64,000 bases of DNA, from the NCBI GenBank assembly GCA_024741835.1, contig JAENRP010000182.1, positions 17,149 to 81,148 on the forward strand, given 5' to 3'. Below, piece by piece: positions 47,928-60,468 of this stretch. This DNA comes from Diplocarpon mali. Lineage: Eukaryota > Ascomycota > Leotiomycetes > Helotiales > Drepanopezizaceae. Within the stretch, counting starts at the first letter, position 1; the number at the start of each line of letters is the position of its first letter. Both the position numbers and the translations under genes were made by a program. The notes below the pieces were generated by a model. It was not told where the DNA came from, did no database searches, and saw only the letters and a program-made list of their open reading frames with translations.

Positions 47928-48320
47928 ATTCCGGATTCTGCTAAAAGTTTAATCTAAGTTTGCTAAGAGATTCTAAGTAAGTATTAAACAATTAATAGGA
48001 GCGTTGCGACTAATCGCAATAAGATAAGGTTTACTTAATCTAGGACTAAGTTCTAAGATAAGGTTTATATCTAAGATTCTTCTTAGCCTTTAAGCTAATT
48101 CCTATTAGTCTTTAGAATAAAGGGGTCTTTAAAGACGATTCTAAGGCAATTTTTAGAGTTTTATTAAGCTAAGGCGGCTGAATTATTAAATTCGGATTTC
48201 TAAGGATTCTAAAGAGGCACTTCTAATTGGAGTTTGCGCTTAGTATTACTTAAGTATTTAAAACTACTACTATTTAAGATTGCTATTATAAGGTTTGCCA
48301 AACTTTTTATACTAAGAAGC

Positions 48321-48596
48321 CGAAAATTCCGAAAATCTTAAAGTTAAGGAAGAGAATAGGGGTTTTTAAAGCAGAGCCGAAAAGGGAAAGTCTAAGGTTA
48401 TTAATAGTTGCTAAACGAAAATCGATAGTTTTAAATAACTAGGCGATTAAGGATAAGGGTTTTAAAGTTGATTAAAATGCTATAAGTATTTTAAAGATAT
48501 ATTTTAAAGGCCGGCCTCTTATCTGCGAATTAAGAGATCGATAAGGTTGTATAAGGACGGAAATCTTAAGAAATCAGTCCTTATATAGGTCACTAA
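48321..48596 (-). other. G3 untranslated leader
   Basis: Between the 5' LTR and gag, colinear with 15444-15720 of G2. It begins TTAGTGACCTATATAAGGAC, which should include the primer-binding site; no tRNA was assigned. Confidence 0.45.
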
Positions 48597-48843
48597 TATA
48601 AAACTTAAGGGGGAGATAATATAAGAATAGGCCTAAGGGAAGATCTAAAAATAAGAGGAGGAAGCACTATAAGCGGGCTCTCTTAGATAAGATGTTAGGG
48701 ATAAGTCCTAAGTATAGGATATATTCAGTATTATGGCGATATGCGCTGTCTCTATATATAGAAGATAGCCCTTTTATCCTCCTACTATCTTGCGCCGATT
48801 ATATGATATATGTTATAAGACCTATCTATCTCAGGTCTCTATA
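48597..48843 (-). repeat. G3 5' LTR (247 bp)
   Basis: Full-length match to 33011-33257. The right edge reads GGTCTCTATA followed by the duplication TTGG at 48844. Confidence 0.85.
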
Positions 48844-48847
48844 TTGG
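48844..48847. repeat. Target-site duplication TTGG of G3, right
   Basis: Second copy; ORF-X of G2 resumes after it. Confidence 0.8.
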
Positions 48848-49371
48848 TTATAATTGAAGTATAGGAGTTGTTTCTTTTAAATAAAGACGAATTGAAAATC
48901 CACCTTGCAGAATATAATTAAAAGCTATTTAATGCCCTTATTAAGGCCTAGACGAATATTACAAATACTAAGTCGCTTCTTTATAGACTTAAGTCTTAGA
49001 GATAATGTGATAAAGTAAATGCTATCTAAGAGCTTAATATACTAATTGATAAAGGCATTATTATAAGAAGATTCGGAAAAGGGATGAACTGAGACGCTAG
49101 TATAGTATCAGACCCTAATTTAGAAACCAATCTCCTATTTTTACCCTTAAGCTTAGAAACGCTAAGACTGACCTATAAGCCCGGCCTGCGAGTAAGGATA
49201 GACTTAGCTAGCTTAAGCCTATAAGATGGTTCGGATAAACCTTAGTTACTAAATCTAAGAGTACTAATAGAAGATCCTTTAAAAGAGGTCCCTAGAGCTA
49301 AGAAATCGCTAAGAAATAAGAACTAACGCAAGAGAAGAAGACTCTAAAGTAATAATAGAACTGATAATTGA
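48848..49371 (+). pseudogene. G2 ORF-X, last part (to TGA)
   Basis: The remaining ~174 codons of ORF-X after the G3 insertion, colinear with G1 5303-5826. It carries palindrome P9 (49169-49195) and ends in an intact TGA at 49369-49371 after the basic tail. Confidence 0.7.
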
Positions 49372-49982
49372 GTTGACTCGATCTAGAGAATTATAATCTA
49401 CCCCCTTTGAAAACCATTTGAAGAGATTGCGAATTAGATATTGAATTTTTTTAAGATTATCTACTTTCTATATATTTATACCTCTTTATTCTTAACCTAT
49501 TATTCTATTCTATATATATTCTTTATTTACTTTACTCTTTATATGATTTATTCTTTAATTATTCCCTTTGTATACAACTTTCTAACGCTTACCTTTAAAA
49601 TGTCGTCCTTACCTTTGATAATTATCATTTACCAATTATAGGTCCTTATATGCGTCATACCCTACTTTTGTTCCTACTTCTAGCCTTTTTATACCTACTT
49701 TTCCTTTGTACACTAGCGTAGTTCCTATCTTTATAAATAAATTTCTCCCTATACTATAATCATACTTTTTTTTACCTTTTCTATAATCCTACCAAACCTT
49801 AGCACTAGCATCAGTAGCACTACTACTATTGTCTTTCTGTTATTAATCTTTTCTAATATAAGCCTCCTATATTATTAATCTTTCTTAAACAATTATCTCT
49901 TTATTTAAAACTACCCCCCCTTATTAAATAATTTATTATAGCACTATTAACCATAAGTAAAAAGGCCATACCTAAGAAGAAT
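49372..49982 (+). other. G2 X-Y spacer
   Basis: Pyrimidine-rich spacer, six bases longer than in the other copies. A 66-codon open frame (49441-49641) begins in this stretch but is not shared with G1 or G4 in the same frame, so it is not taken as a gene. Confidence 0.4.
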
Positions 49983-51598
49983 ATATCAGTTATTGCCTTA
50001 AGCAGCAAGTCCTTAAGTACTACTAATAATGAATTAATATTAAAGGGAGGGTTTTCATAGGATGGCAAATCATTAAGATTATTAGAAGACGTTATAACTA
50101 CCTATAGAACATTAGGTAAAATAGAATAATAAGTATTCTTAAATTCCTCTATTGAAGTATTAAACTATAGAATTTCTACTATTAAAGAGGGGTTCCTAGG
50201 CTTTGATGATTTTCTCAAGGGAAAGCTTAAGGTTAAAGGAATTAATTATAAAAAGTTTTTATAAGAGTATTAAGGTTACTCTATATTAGTAGATTTGTTT
50301 TAGAGAAACTGAGATAAAAAGAATAAAGGTATAAAAAGATTGCTACAGTTTATAAGTAGCACTTATAGCACCCTTTTCCAAACCTACTTTATAACCGACA
50401 TTACTATTAATAATACCTTACGAGGACTAGGCAAGATTTTTAAAATATACTAACTAATAGCAAAGGCTATATAAGTATTAAATTATTTCATTATCTAAGA
50501 AGGTATAAAGAAACTCTAAGGCAATAATATAAGAGGTAGAAAATTTGTTAAGTTCTTAAGCACTATTATACACTCTACTATTCAGACTATAAAAGACGAT
50601 CTAGCGTAGTATAATAATCTGGCCCTTCTTAATCAGACAATTTTAAATACCCTCGGCCTATAATAGTCATAATATAGTCTACTTATTATAAAAGAAAAGA
50701 TAATCTATCTCGCTAAGTATACTATAAACTATTATAATAATAAAATAGAGAGATAGGAATTTATAGTTTCTACTGCTTAGAAAATGCTGCCACCCCTAGC
50801 AGAACTAACTAATAAAGAAAATTTGACTTATAGGCCTAGCCTATAAGTAGAATTAGCATATGATAAAGAAGTCCTTAAACATAAGGTACCTATAATACTA
50901 GAAATACAAACTACTAACTATTATAACCCTGAATTATTAGACTTAGATAAGTTTGAATCACTATCTTTAAAAATGCCTAGAATACCTTAAACACTAGTAG
51001 CAAATAAATTAAGTCGCAGGCCTGGCCTATAGGTTAGCGCATATAATATTATAAACTTAGAAGAAGATTTGTTAAATGAAGAAGGGAGCACTATTACTAA
51101 CGTCTTGAAAATTTTTAATAATATTAAGAAGGATATCGCGGATATTATGCAAACCTTTTCCGAAGATTTATAAAAGTTTGTTTTAAAATTCTATAAGTCT
51201 ATAATAAAGCGTTTGAAAAAGGAAAACCAGGGAGATGTTTTATTAGTATAAGAGGCAATGGCAAAAGCTGTTAAATAGATTATAAAACTGCAATAAGATA
51301 AATTCTCCTTAGATAATATCATATAGTTCTTTATCAATTATAAGAAATCAAAGGGCGACTACTATATGCTTAAGGAGAAGCCTAAAGATATTATAATAAT
51401 GATCTCCATAGAATATTATCAAGTCCCTTTTAATATTAAGATAATACTGCAGTATAGTAACAAATTCAAAGTTATAGTAATACTAGAAATGAAAACTCGC
51501 TTAAGTAAATTCGTAATAGGGATATTTAGAGACTTCCATTTTGAGAAATTTTATACCCTCTATAAACGATAATATGCACTATACTGCGGATTAGTGAT
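49983..51598 (+). pseudogene. G2 ORF-Y, 5' half only
   Basis: Starts at ATA (mutated ATG) and follows G1/G4 ORF-Y for about 538 codons, then ends abruptly where sequence jumps to gag of G4. The last part stays open for 68 codons (51366-51569), with EKPKDIIIMISIEYYQVPFN and FEKFYTLYKR. Palindromes P10 (50825) and P11 (51011) are present. The rest of Y and the 3' LTR are lost. Confidence 0.7.
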
Positions 51599-54500
51599 TA
51601 GAGATATAATAGACGAAGATGGCTCTAAGCTCGAAGATCAAGAAGTTGAAGTTATTGCGCGGACCCTTGACCCTAAGCGAAAGAGACAGATGTTAAAACG
51701 GGAGAAATTTGTCGATAAATACGCTAGTTCAACTATAATAGAGAAAGCCGTAGAGAATATCATAGCCTAGCAAATTAACCTTATATTTAAAGACCTATTT
51801 GGTTTGATTAGACGCTTTAATAAAGTGCTAGGAAAGCATATCCCAATTGCCTTTAAAGATTTAAATAATAATAAGGAAATGGAAATTGTAATGCAAAAGA
51901 ACTTTAAGAAGCACTTAGCCTTAATCAAATGTCTTTAAATTGCAAAAGATAAAGGAACCTAAAGGTACTATAATATTATAGCAATAGCTTTAATATCTTA
52001 GAATATTAATTGAAATTGTTTAGCAGTTATAATAAAAAGCCCTATTATTATTTATTTTATAGAAGAATTAGTTAAAGCAAAGGCTTTGATCGATTATAGT
52101 TTAAAAGTTAATATAATAATTAGAAAAGTGGTAGAAATAGCTCGATTGACAATCGTTAGCAATCGACTCCTTATTTATTCGATTGTCTCTAAATCGAAAT
52201 ACAATTTTAATAGATAGGTGAAAAATATAAAGGTTAGAGTTAAAGGAATCGTTAATTATACTAACTTTCTAATAATAGAGAATTCTTCGAACGATATTCT
52301 TTTAGAAATGCCCTTTATTTTGAAATCTTAGCTAACATTTAACTATCTTAAAGATAGGCTTATAAAAGCTAGCCTTTAGAATACGGATCGATCCTTAAAA
52401 GGATAAATAGTTATTGCAAGAGATATAGCCGAATTTTAAAATAAGGTTTTAGGAAACGATTAGCTAGTATAAGGGCTAGGCTTAATGCTAGTAAAGGAAG
52501 GCACTTAGCAAGGAGTTATAGCAAAAGAAAGGTGAGTTTGCCGATTTTGAATAATAGCGATTTAACTCGCAGTCCTAAACTAAGAGTTAAATCTGGAATT
52601 TTAAAAATTAGTACAATTAGCGTTTTATCAGCTTAATAATTAAGAAAAAAGAAAAATAAGGTAGAGAAAAGAGTTCGTTTTACAAATTTCGATAATTTAC
52701 TAATTATTTTAAAAAATCTAAAAACCACTTATAGACTAGACCCGCAAGTGAAAAACAATAAAATTATTAATGATATTTCTATCTACGCACTTTAAATTGA
52801 CGACTTAGAAAATCTTTTATTTATTTTTAAAAAGGAAAATTCGGACCGTTTTATAGGATTTAATAAAAAAGGAAAGAAGTAGAGAAGCATAGTACTAGCT
52901 AATATTCAAACTATATATAAAAGCAAGGCTGATAAAGTACGACTAGTAGATTAGGGAATCTCTAATAGCTTAAAGCCTAAAGGACTAGACGATTAGTTTG
53001 AATAAGATAAGAAGCTTCGACTTCTAAAGCCAGGTGGCAAATTCGATAAGTTTATTATAAGTAAATTTTCTAATAAACCCATCGGATATCGGCTAACAAA
53101 AGAATGTTTTAATATACTAAAAATTAAAGATAACTTAATAGAATAAGAACGCGAACTACTTTATAAAACCTTAATAAATCGAAAGGACGCCTTAGCTTTT
53201 GATTAAACGGAACTTAGCCAGATTCGAAAAGAGGTCACGCCTTATATTAAGATTAAGATAATACCTTATAAAGCTTAGCAAGAGAAAACATTTAAGGTCT
53301 TTAAAGCTCTTTAAGAAAAGGTAATCGAAATATTAAAGGATAGGCTAAAGCAAGGTATTCTTAAGTTCTATAATAGCCCTTATAGGAATAAATAGTTCTT
53401 AGTTGCTAAGAAAGAGAAGGGAACTTATAGACTAATAATAGCAGTAGTAGAGATAAACCGAGTAACTATTAAAGATGCTAATATTCCTTTGAATATAGAT
53501 AAGTTCTTAAATGAATTCGTAGGATTAACCTATAGCTCTCTTATTAACTTCTTCTTTAAATATAACCAATTTATTCTTAATATTAAATTAAGAGATATAA
53601 TAGTAATTCAAACCCCTCTTAGGCTACTTCAGATAATAAGATTACCTTAAGGGGCTATAAATTCGATTGCTCAATTTATTTAAGTAATCTATAAGATACT
53701 AATGGATTATATACCTAATATTATACTCCTTTATATAGATAATATAAGAGTAAAAGGATTAAGATCATTCTATAACTATAAAGAAGTTCTCCTTAGTATA
53801 TAGCGATTTATAATAGAACACATTTAAAACTTAGATTAAGTACTTATACGATTCGAAAGGGTAGGAGTAATAGTCGGTCTGAAGTTATAATACTATCTTC
53901 TATTAATGGAAATTATTGGTTTTATTATTAATTCCAATGGCTAAAGTCCTTAAAGGGCTAAAGTACTCAAAATCGACAAATAGAAGAGGTATAATAATAT
54001 GGCAGAAGCTTACGCGTTTATTAGCATTATAGTATACTATTGCATTTAGATTAAGGATTTTGCTAAAAAGGCAGCACCTATTTACTCCTTATTTTGGAAA
54101 GGGGCTAAGTTTTAGTAGGAGAAACCCTAAATAGAGGCTATAAAACAACTAAAGCAAGCGTTGCTTAAAGCGCCTTATCTAATCAAAATAGACTATAAAG
54201 CTAATGCTAGGCTAATTATACTAATAGTTAACGCAAGCTTAATCGAATAGAGTGCTATCCTTTAATAAGCTAATACCTAATAGAAAAGATATCTAGCTCG
54301 CTTTAAAAGTGGTCTTTAGAATCTAGTAGAAATAAAGTATAATACTATTAAATAGGAATGCAAAGGCGCTTTAAAGGCGATGAAAAAGATAAGAAGCAAT
54401 CTCTATAGCACTTACTTTATTCTTAAAACTAATATTAAAGTGCTAATAGAACAATTGAATAGAGCTATAAGCGACCTATTAAGAGCCTTGCTAATAAAAT

Positions 54501-56240
54501 GGATTGCTTAAATAAGACTAATGGACTTTAAAGTCAAATATATTTTAAGAATGAAAAACACTACCGCTAATAGCCTTTTAAAAAGAACTCGGCCTTACCC
54601 TTTTAATTTAATTAAAGAAAATAAAATAGATATTAATAAGTAAGTAGAAAACAAAGTTGGTTATCTATTAATATATCGCCTTAAAGGGACTCGACTCGCA
54701 AGCCTAGCTTATAAGTTAAATAAGAGAATTTTATCACTTAACTACTTAAGTGACTTTAAAGAAATCGCAAAGTTTTTAATCACGCTTAAATAACTAAAGA
54801 CAGTTGCTCTTAAGGATTTTTAAAAATTCAAAGCTAAAGCTCTGATTTATTTAATATAAGGAAGACGATTATTTAAAAGGAGCGATAACTCATTCTCTAT
54901 ATAACTCTACTTAGATAATGAAAAACTAAAGGCTAAGGCTATCTAGGATATTTATAAGGAAACTGGCCACTAAAGAGCTAAGTCTACTTACTACTAACTC
55001 TTAAGAAAATTCTTTTAAAAAGGCTCTTTTGAAAACTGTAAAGCTTTTATAAAGAGTTGCGTCCTTTATTAGAAACGAAAACCTAATTGTAAGGAAAATC
55101 CCTTATTCCTAACCTAGCCATTAGGCCTTTTCTATAAAGTCAGCCTTAATATTATATAAGTACTAACTACTAAGAATAGGATAATATATTTTATTCTAGC
55201 AAAGGAAGACCTATTAGGATAGCTTAAAGGATAACCTTTAAGATCTGCTAACTTTGAATCTATTGCAAAGTTCCTTTAGGAAAATATAGTCTATCGCTAT
55301 AGACTTTTTAGCAAATTAACTATTAATAGAGGCCTTGAAAACAAAGGAGTAATTAAAGCTTTCTTACGAAAATATAGTATTAAATAGGTTCAAATCTTAG
55401 CGTACAACTCGAAAGCTAATAGAGTAGTAAAACGAGGATACTATAACATTCTTAATAGTCTATCCAAAGCTACTTATAAAGGATTTAAAGATTAAATAAA
55501 ATGCTTTTATAAAATACTCTTTGCTTATCAAACGACAATCTACAAACCGACTAAAGTTATACTATTCTTCCTTATCTATAGTAGAGAGGCATAGCTCTCT
55601 TTTAAATCCTAATAGCCTATTTAAAGATTATTCGACTATAGTCAAATTCGGAACCGTTCTAATTTGCTTATAATAAGATGCTAATAACTTAAGCTTTAAG
55701 ATATAGATATAAAGGAAATCATTTTGCAAAAGAAACAATATTAGGAAAAAGCTAAAGAAGCATAGGCTGCTTCTAAAGTACTTAAAACGCACCCTATTTA
55801 AAAAGATGATCTTATCCTAATCTATAATATTATAAGAAGTATTAATATATTAGTAGATACTAAACTTAACTATTGATAGCTTAGTCCATTTAAGGTTAAA
55901 TCTAAGCAGAAAGAAAAGGGATACTATTCTCTTTAGGAACTTAATAGAGTCGATATTAAGGGAACCTTTATAGCCAACCGATTGAAGCGCTTTTATTAAT
56001 GCGACTAGACCTTATTCCCTTTAGAAGACGAATCAGAAATTAATACAACCTTTGAATCCTTTGCAAGAACCGACGGCGATATAAGCAATTTTAAACCCTT
56101 GGATAAAGACTAAGATTTTTCCAATTTGACTTATAAGCCGGTCTTACGAGTAAAGAATATTAAAATACCTAATTAATTGCGACTTTAAGTTATTATTTCT
56201 AAAATATCTAAAGAACGCAAGCGGGAATACTAAACGATTT
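51599..56240 (+). pseudogene. pol: G4 gag C-terminus and pol (RIP-broken)
   Basis: Gag linker, then protease ALIDYSLKVN near 52086 (catalytic Asp kept), RT from ~53295 with active site Y-I-D-N at 53732-53743, RNase H starting VNASL near 54229 (Asp to Asn), and integrase to a GTFIANRLKRF block near 55970. Palindromes P3-P6 are at 52564, 52725, 54693 and 56128. The region 51750-51765 is the intact version of the Copia-C target site. Confidence 0.85.
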
Positions 56241-56545
56241 CCTAGCCTATCAATTGTCTTACTTTCCTCTAATCCTTATTTTTATATTTTCAATAAGGTC
56301 GCCTCCTTTATTATTTAAAATATAGATCTTTTAAGATCACTTTAAATTCTTACCTACTCTAACTTATTTTACATTCTTAATATTGGCCTTTAATTATAAT
56401 ATTCCTATTACTTTCTTTAAATAATAAATAAAAAGTCCAATTTCCTTAATATATATATAGCAAACCTATTGCAGCTTATATGCCCTTTTAATTCTTATAC
56501 CCTATTGAACTCTCTTATTTATACTACCTATCTTTTATAAGCAAT
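56241..56545 (+). other. G4 pol to ORF-X intergenic region
   Basis: Same pyrimidine-rich stretch with a TATATATATA run near 56450 as in the other copies; no gene seen. Confidence 0.4.
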
Positions 56546-59500
56546 ATACCTTTAAAGAACTCACAAATGGTTTTATTTACTATAATAGGGGATAAATAAG
56601 CATTAGTTACAAACTTCTTTTAAGACGGTAGAGCTATTACATTATTAGAGAGCTTTAAATCGACCTACGTAGCCTTAGGAGATATAGAGTAATAAAAACT
56701 CCTTTTAACTTATATAAATGCTATTAGCAACCTTTTAACTTAGGTAGCCCTTAGAATTCTCTAATTTAACGACTTCCTAACTAAAGAATTAAGACTAAAG
56801 GGAATCTTTAAAGAGGAATTCTTAGCCGACGCAGATCAATATATAACCTTAGCCGACACTTTCAAAATAGATTAAGATAAAAGAGAAGAATCTATTTAAC
56901 GATTAGATAATTTAGCCACTAATAAGAGAGGACTCCTATTTCATTCGCGCTTCTTAATAAATATTAATTCTAATAATAGAAGACGAGTATTATTAAAAAT
57001 TCTTAAGGAAAATACTCCTACCGCTAGAGCTATTTAGATTCTTAATTTCTTTATCATTTAAGAAGAAGTAGTAAAATTCTAAGGCAATCGAATTCGCAGT
57101 CGCAGATTTATAGGCCTATCTAATGCAGTACTTATAGCAGCTAATAGGGCTATAAAAAGATCAAATTAAGCTATAGATATTACCCTACCTAATAGTATTA
57201 TTATTAATATACTAGGGCTCTGCGCTTTTGCTTATAGTTTGCTTATTTTAAAAGAGAACTGGACTCCTATAATAGGGTTTAGACGAGATTTCTTTAATAA
57301 TAAAGAAGGGAATTAGTTATTTATAATTAAGCCTACTTTAAAATTCGCTTTTTAATTTAAAGATATAATAAGTACTAAACTATATAATTTGACTTATAGT
57401 CTTAGACTAAGAGTTAGAAATAAGAATTTTAAAACTGGACCTAACCTGCCTTTTGTTAAAATGATTTTAGAAACTGCTATCGAATAAACTGCCTAAACGC
57501 TTAGCGCAGCCTCTTTAGAATTTTCGGAATCTTTAAAGGACTCTCCTCTAATTAAATAACCTATTTTAGCTTAACTTTTAAAAAGGATAGATCGTTTAAT
57601 AGTCACCTTAGCTAATTTGCAATTTGAAATCAAAGGATTGCGCGCTTGCTTAAACTCCTTCTTTAATAACTTAAAAGAGCTAGTTCTTAACTTCTTTATA
57701 TTTATATATAACTGTTTTAGAAATGATAATATAAGGGAAGACCCTATTCCTACTACTTTAAAGACGATTAAGAGAGCCGTTAGATAGATTTAATAGCTTA
57801 TCTTAAATAAGTTTGCCTTTATAGATATTATTCAATTCTTTAATAATTATAGAAGTTAAGAACCTAGTTTCTCAGATGCTAAGTAAGACTATTTTATCTT
57901 ATAAGAAAGAGAATACAAAGAGGAATCTATTGATTAGGACATTTATAATTATAGCAACGTGCCTTAATCGGTCATTCTCAACCTTAAGCTTAAAGAACGA
58001 AATAATATTTAAGTGTCCTTTGCAATAAAGACTTGCTTTTAATAATATCTTCTTAGCGTAGGAATCGAAGGGAAAAGACCTTGCGACCTTTATATTTGCT
58101 CTCTTTCGATTTACTATAGTCTTAATTATAAAGGATTTGATATTAATAAAACTATTAAATACCTTGAACTTCTCTATATAATAGAAGATATCGATCTTTT
58201 TTTAATCTACTTTAATAATTAGTTCTTTATCTCTTTAAAGATATACAAATCTAATCTATTAATAATAGAAGTATCTTTAAGTGCTGTAAAATTCAAGGCT
58301 GATCCTAAAGCCTTAAAGGCGTTAGAGCCGATTGAATGGAATAATTCTTTCTTTTCGATATTATTAAGTAATAAATAGCAAGAGGAAATAGAAGAAGAAG
58401 GGTCAATTATAATGTCTGAACCCTTCAGATGCCGCTTCTTAACCGACAATTTTACTATTAATAATAGTACTTTTATAAGTATATTCCTCTCTATTATAAG
58501 ATAAGAAGTAGAGATATACCTTTATCACTTCCGCCTTATAGATAACGCGACCTTTATACCTTCTTATTTTCTTTATAATATGATATTCAGCCTTACTTAA
58601 TAAGTCCTTCGGATGTATTATAGACTCTACCTCTTAATTATAATAGCAAAAAGTGGAAGAGCCTATTAGCTTATAGCCTACCCTAAACCTCCCTAATTGA
58701 TTAGCCTTAGTCTTTATAATTAAGTCGTTTCGACAAAGAGAGATGCAAGTACTATTAATAAAGAAATTCCGATTTTCATTTATAGTCCTGGCCTGTAAGT
58801 TAATTTTATTAGAAAGCAAGTCTTAGATTATCAGATCCTATCGATTGGATAAGGGCCAGCTTTTAAAAGCTTTAATAAGTAGGTCGGCTCTTAGTCGACT
58901 ATAAAACTCACTCTATCTATAAAGAAGATAAGTCGATAGACTTCCTAAGCACTCGGTTTAAAATCTCAATTAGCTTAAATAACTGCAAAGTTAAAGCGAA
59001 AGGAGATCTTGCGACCTATTATTAATAATAGCAATCTAATTATAGTAATAACGAAATAGGGATACCTTTTTAAAATGCTTTCGGACAATTCTTATAAGAC
59101 TAATGGTTTTATAGCCTTTTATAATAACTATATAGCTATCTTTAATAAGAATACCTTAGAAAATGAGACTTAAATCTCCGATTTTGTCTTTTTAATCTCT
59201 GCTTTAAAGCAACTTCTAGTACTTTAATAGATTAACGCAAATAGAACTACTGCACCTTTTAAGGCAGCTTTTTATCTTAAGAACTGCAGTAGCCTCTTTA
59301 AAGCCATTATTAGTCGATGCTCTTAAATAGATCTATCGGTTATAATTAAAGTATAGGAGTTATTTCTTCTTAATAAAGATAAATTGAAAATCCACCTTAT
59401 AGAATATAATCAAAAGCTCTTTAATACCCTTATTAAGGCCTAGACGAATGTTATAAATACTAAGTTGCTTCTTTATAGACTTAAGTCTTAGGGATAGCGC

Positions 59501-59863
59501 GATAAAGTAAATGCTATCCGAGAGCCTAATGCACTAATTGATAAAGGCATTATTATAAGAAAATTCGGAAAAGAGACAAACCGAGACTCTAATATAATAT
59601 TAGACCTTAATTTAAGAACTAATCCCCTGTTTTTACCCTTAAGCTTAGAAACGCTAAGACTGACTCGCGAGCCCGGCCTGCGAGTAAGGTTGGACTCGGC
59701 TGGCTTAAGCCTATAAGAAGGTTCGGATGAACCTTAGTCACCAAATCTAAGAGTACTAATAGAAGATCCTTTAAGAGAGGTCTCTAAAGCTAAGAAATCG
59801 CTGAGAAATAAGAATTAATATAAGAGAAGAAGACTCTAAAGTGATAATAGAACTGATAATTAA
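56546..59863 (+). pseudogene. G4 ORF-X (1105 codons, RIP-broken)
   Basis: 3318 nt with ATA for ATG at the start and TAA for TGA at the end. Palindromes P7 (57391), P8 (58776) and P9 (59662) are present; P9 is the best preserved, reading LTREPGLRV. The area around 59330 is the intact form of the G3 target site. Confidence 0.7.
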
Positions 59864-60468
59864 GTCGACTCGATTTAAAGAATTATAATCTACCCTCCCT
59901 TTTAAAAACCATTTAGAGAAATTGCGAATTAGATATTGAATTTTTTTAAGATTATCTACTTTCTATATACTTGCACCTTTTTATTCTCTATTTATTATTC
60001 TATTCTATATATATTCTTTACTCTACTTCGTTCTTTATATAATCTACCCTTTGATTATTTCCTTTATATACAACTTTCTAACGCTTACCTTTGAAATATC
60101 ATCCTTACCTTTAAAGAATTATCATTCACTAATTATAGGTCCTTATATGCGTTACACCTTACTTTTATTCTTACTTTTAAGCTCATTATGCCTACTTTTC
60201 CTTTATACACTAGCGCGATTCCAAACTCTATAAATAAGCCTCTCCTTGTATAACGATTTTACTTTTTTTACTTTCTTTATAACCCTATTAGACCTATAAT
60301 ACCAGTACTACTACTATTATCTTTCTATTATCAATCTTTTCTAGTATAGGCCTCTTATATTATTAATCTTTCTTAAATAATTATCTCTTCATTTAGAGCT
60401 ACCCCCTTGCTGACTAATTTATTATAGCACTACTAAGCTTAAATAAGAAAGCCATACCTAAGAAGAAT
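59864..60468 (+). other. G4 X-Y spacer
   Basis: 605 bases, pyrimidine-rich, including the same 60-codon hydrophobic open frame (60051-60233) as G1. Candidate ORF-Y promoter region. Confidence 0.4.

Larger units (their letters stand above)
41321..48320 (-). pseudogene. gag-pol: G3 gag-pol (RIP-broken)
   Basis: Uninterrupted gag-pol on the minus strand. Gag has an ATG at 47620 (real start probably further upstream) and the capsid block SAPYFISANIT near 47550. The protease motif ALINYSSKVN is near 45470, with Asp changed to Asn. The RT active site Y-I-D-N is at 43832-43821. RNase H begins VNASL near 43335 (Asp to Asn). The integrase C-terminus has GTFIANRLKRF near 41583-41615. Palindromes P1-P6 are at 47901, 46891, 44975, 44813, 42847 and 41412. 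Both termini are approximate. Confidence 0.8.
33011..48843 (-). mobile_element. G3: complete giant Ty3/Gypsy element, inverted, 15.83 kb
   Basis: The only full-length copy. On the minus strand: 5' LTR 48843-48597, leader, gag, pol, ORF-X 41017-37700, spacer, ORF-Y 37094-33675, AT-rich tail with a gap, 3' LTR 33257-33011. It inserted into ORF-X of G2 in the opposite orientation. All 14 palindrome positions are filled. The LTR pair differs at about 25 of 247 positions by my count, all transitions, as expected from RIP. At 15.8 kb it is roughly two to three times the length of most fungal Gypsy elements, the excess being ORF-X and ORF-Y. Confidence 0.9.
15199..51598 (+). mobile_element. G2: giant Ty3/Gypsy element, split by two nested insertions and 3' truncated
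   Basis: Parts belonging to G2 are 15199-18234, 25427-33010 and 48844-~51598, about 13.4 kb in all. It starts with a 5' LTR, then leader, gag, pol, ORF-X and the first half of ORF-Y. Copia-C interrupts gag (TSD AGAAT) and G3 interrupts ORF-X (TSD TTGG). Both host junctions can be closed by comparison with uninterrupted copies (G4 near 51755; G1 near 5295 and G4 near 59330). The element ends inside ORF-Y at an abrupt junction with G4 gag; its 3' end and 3' LTR are missing. Confidence 0.85.

Noticed and set aside
58219..58819. Two minus-strand open frames (58219-58449 and 58634-58819)
   Set aside because: Antisense to ORF-X of G4; the sense frame is conserved in length in the other copies and these are not.
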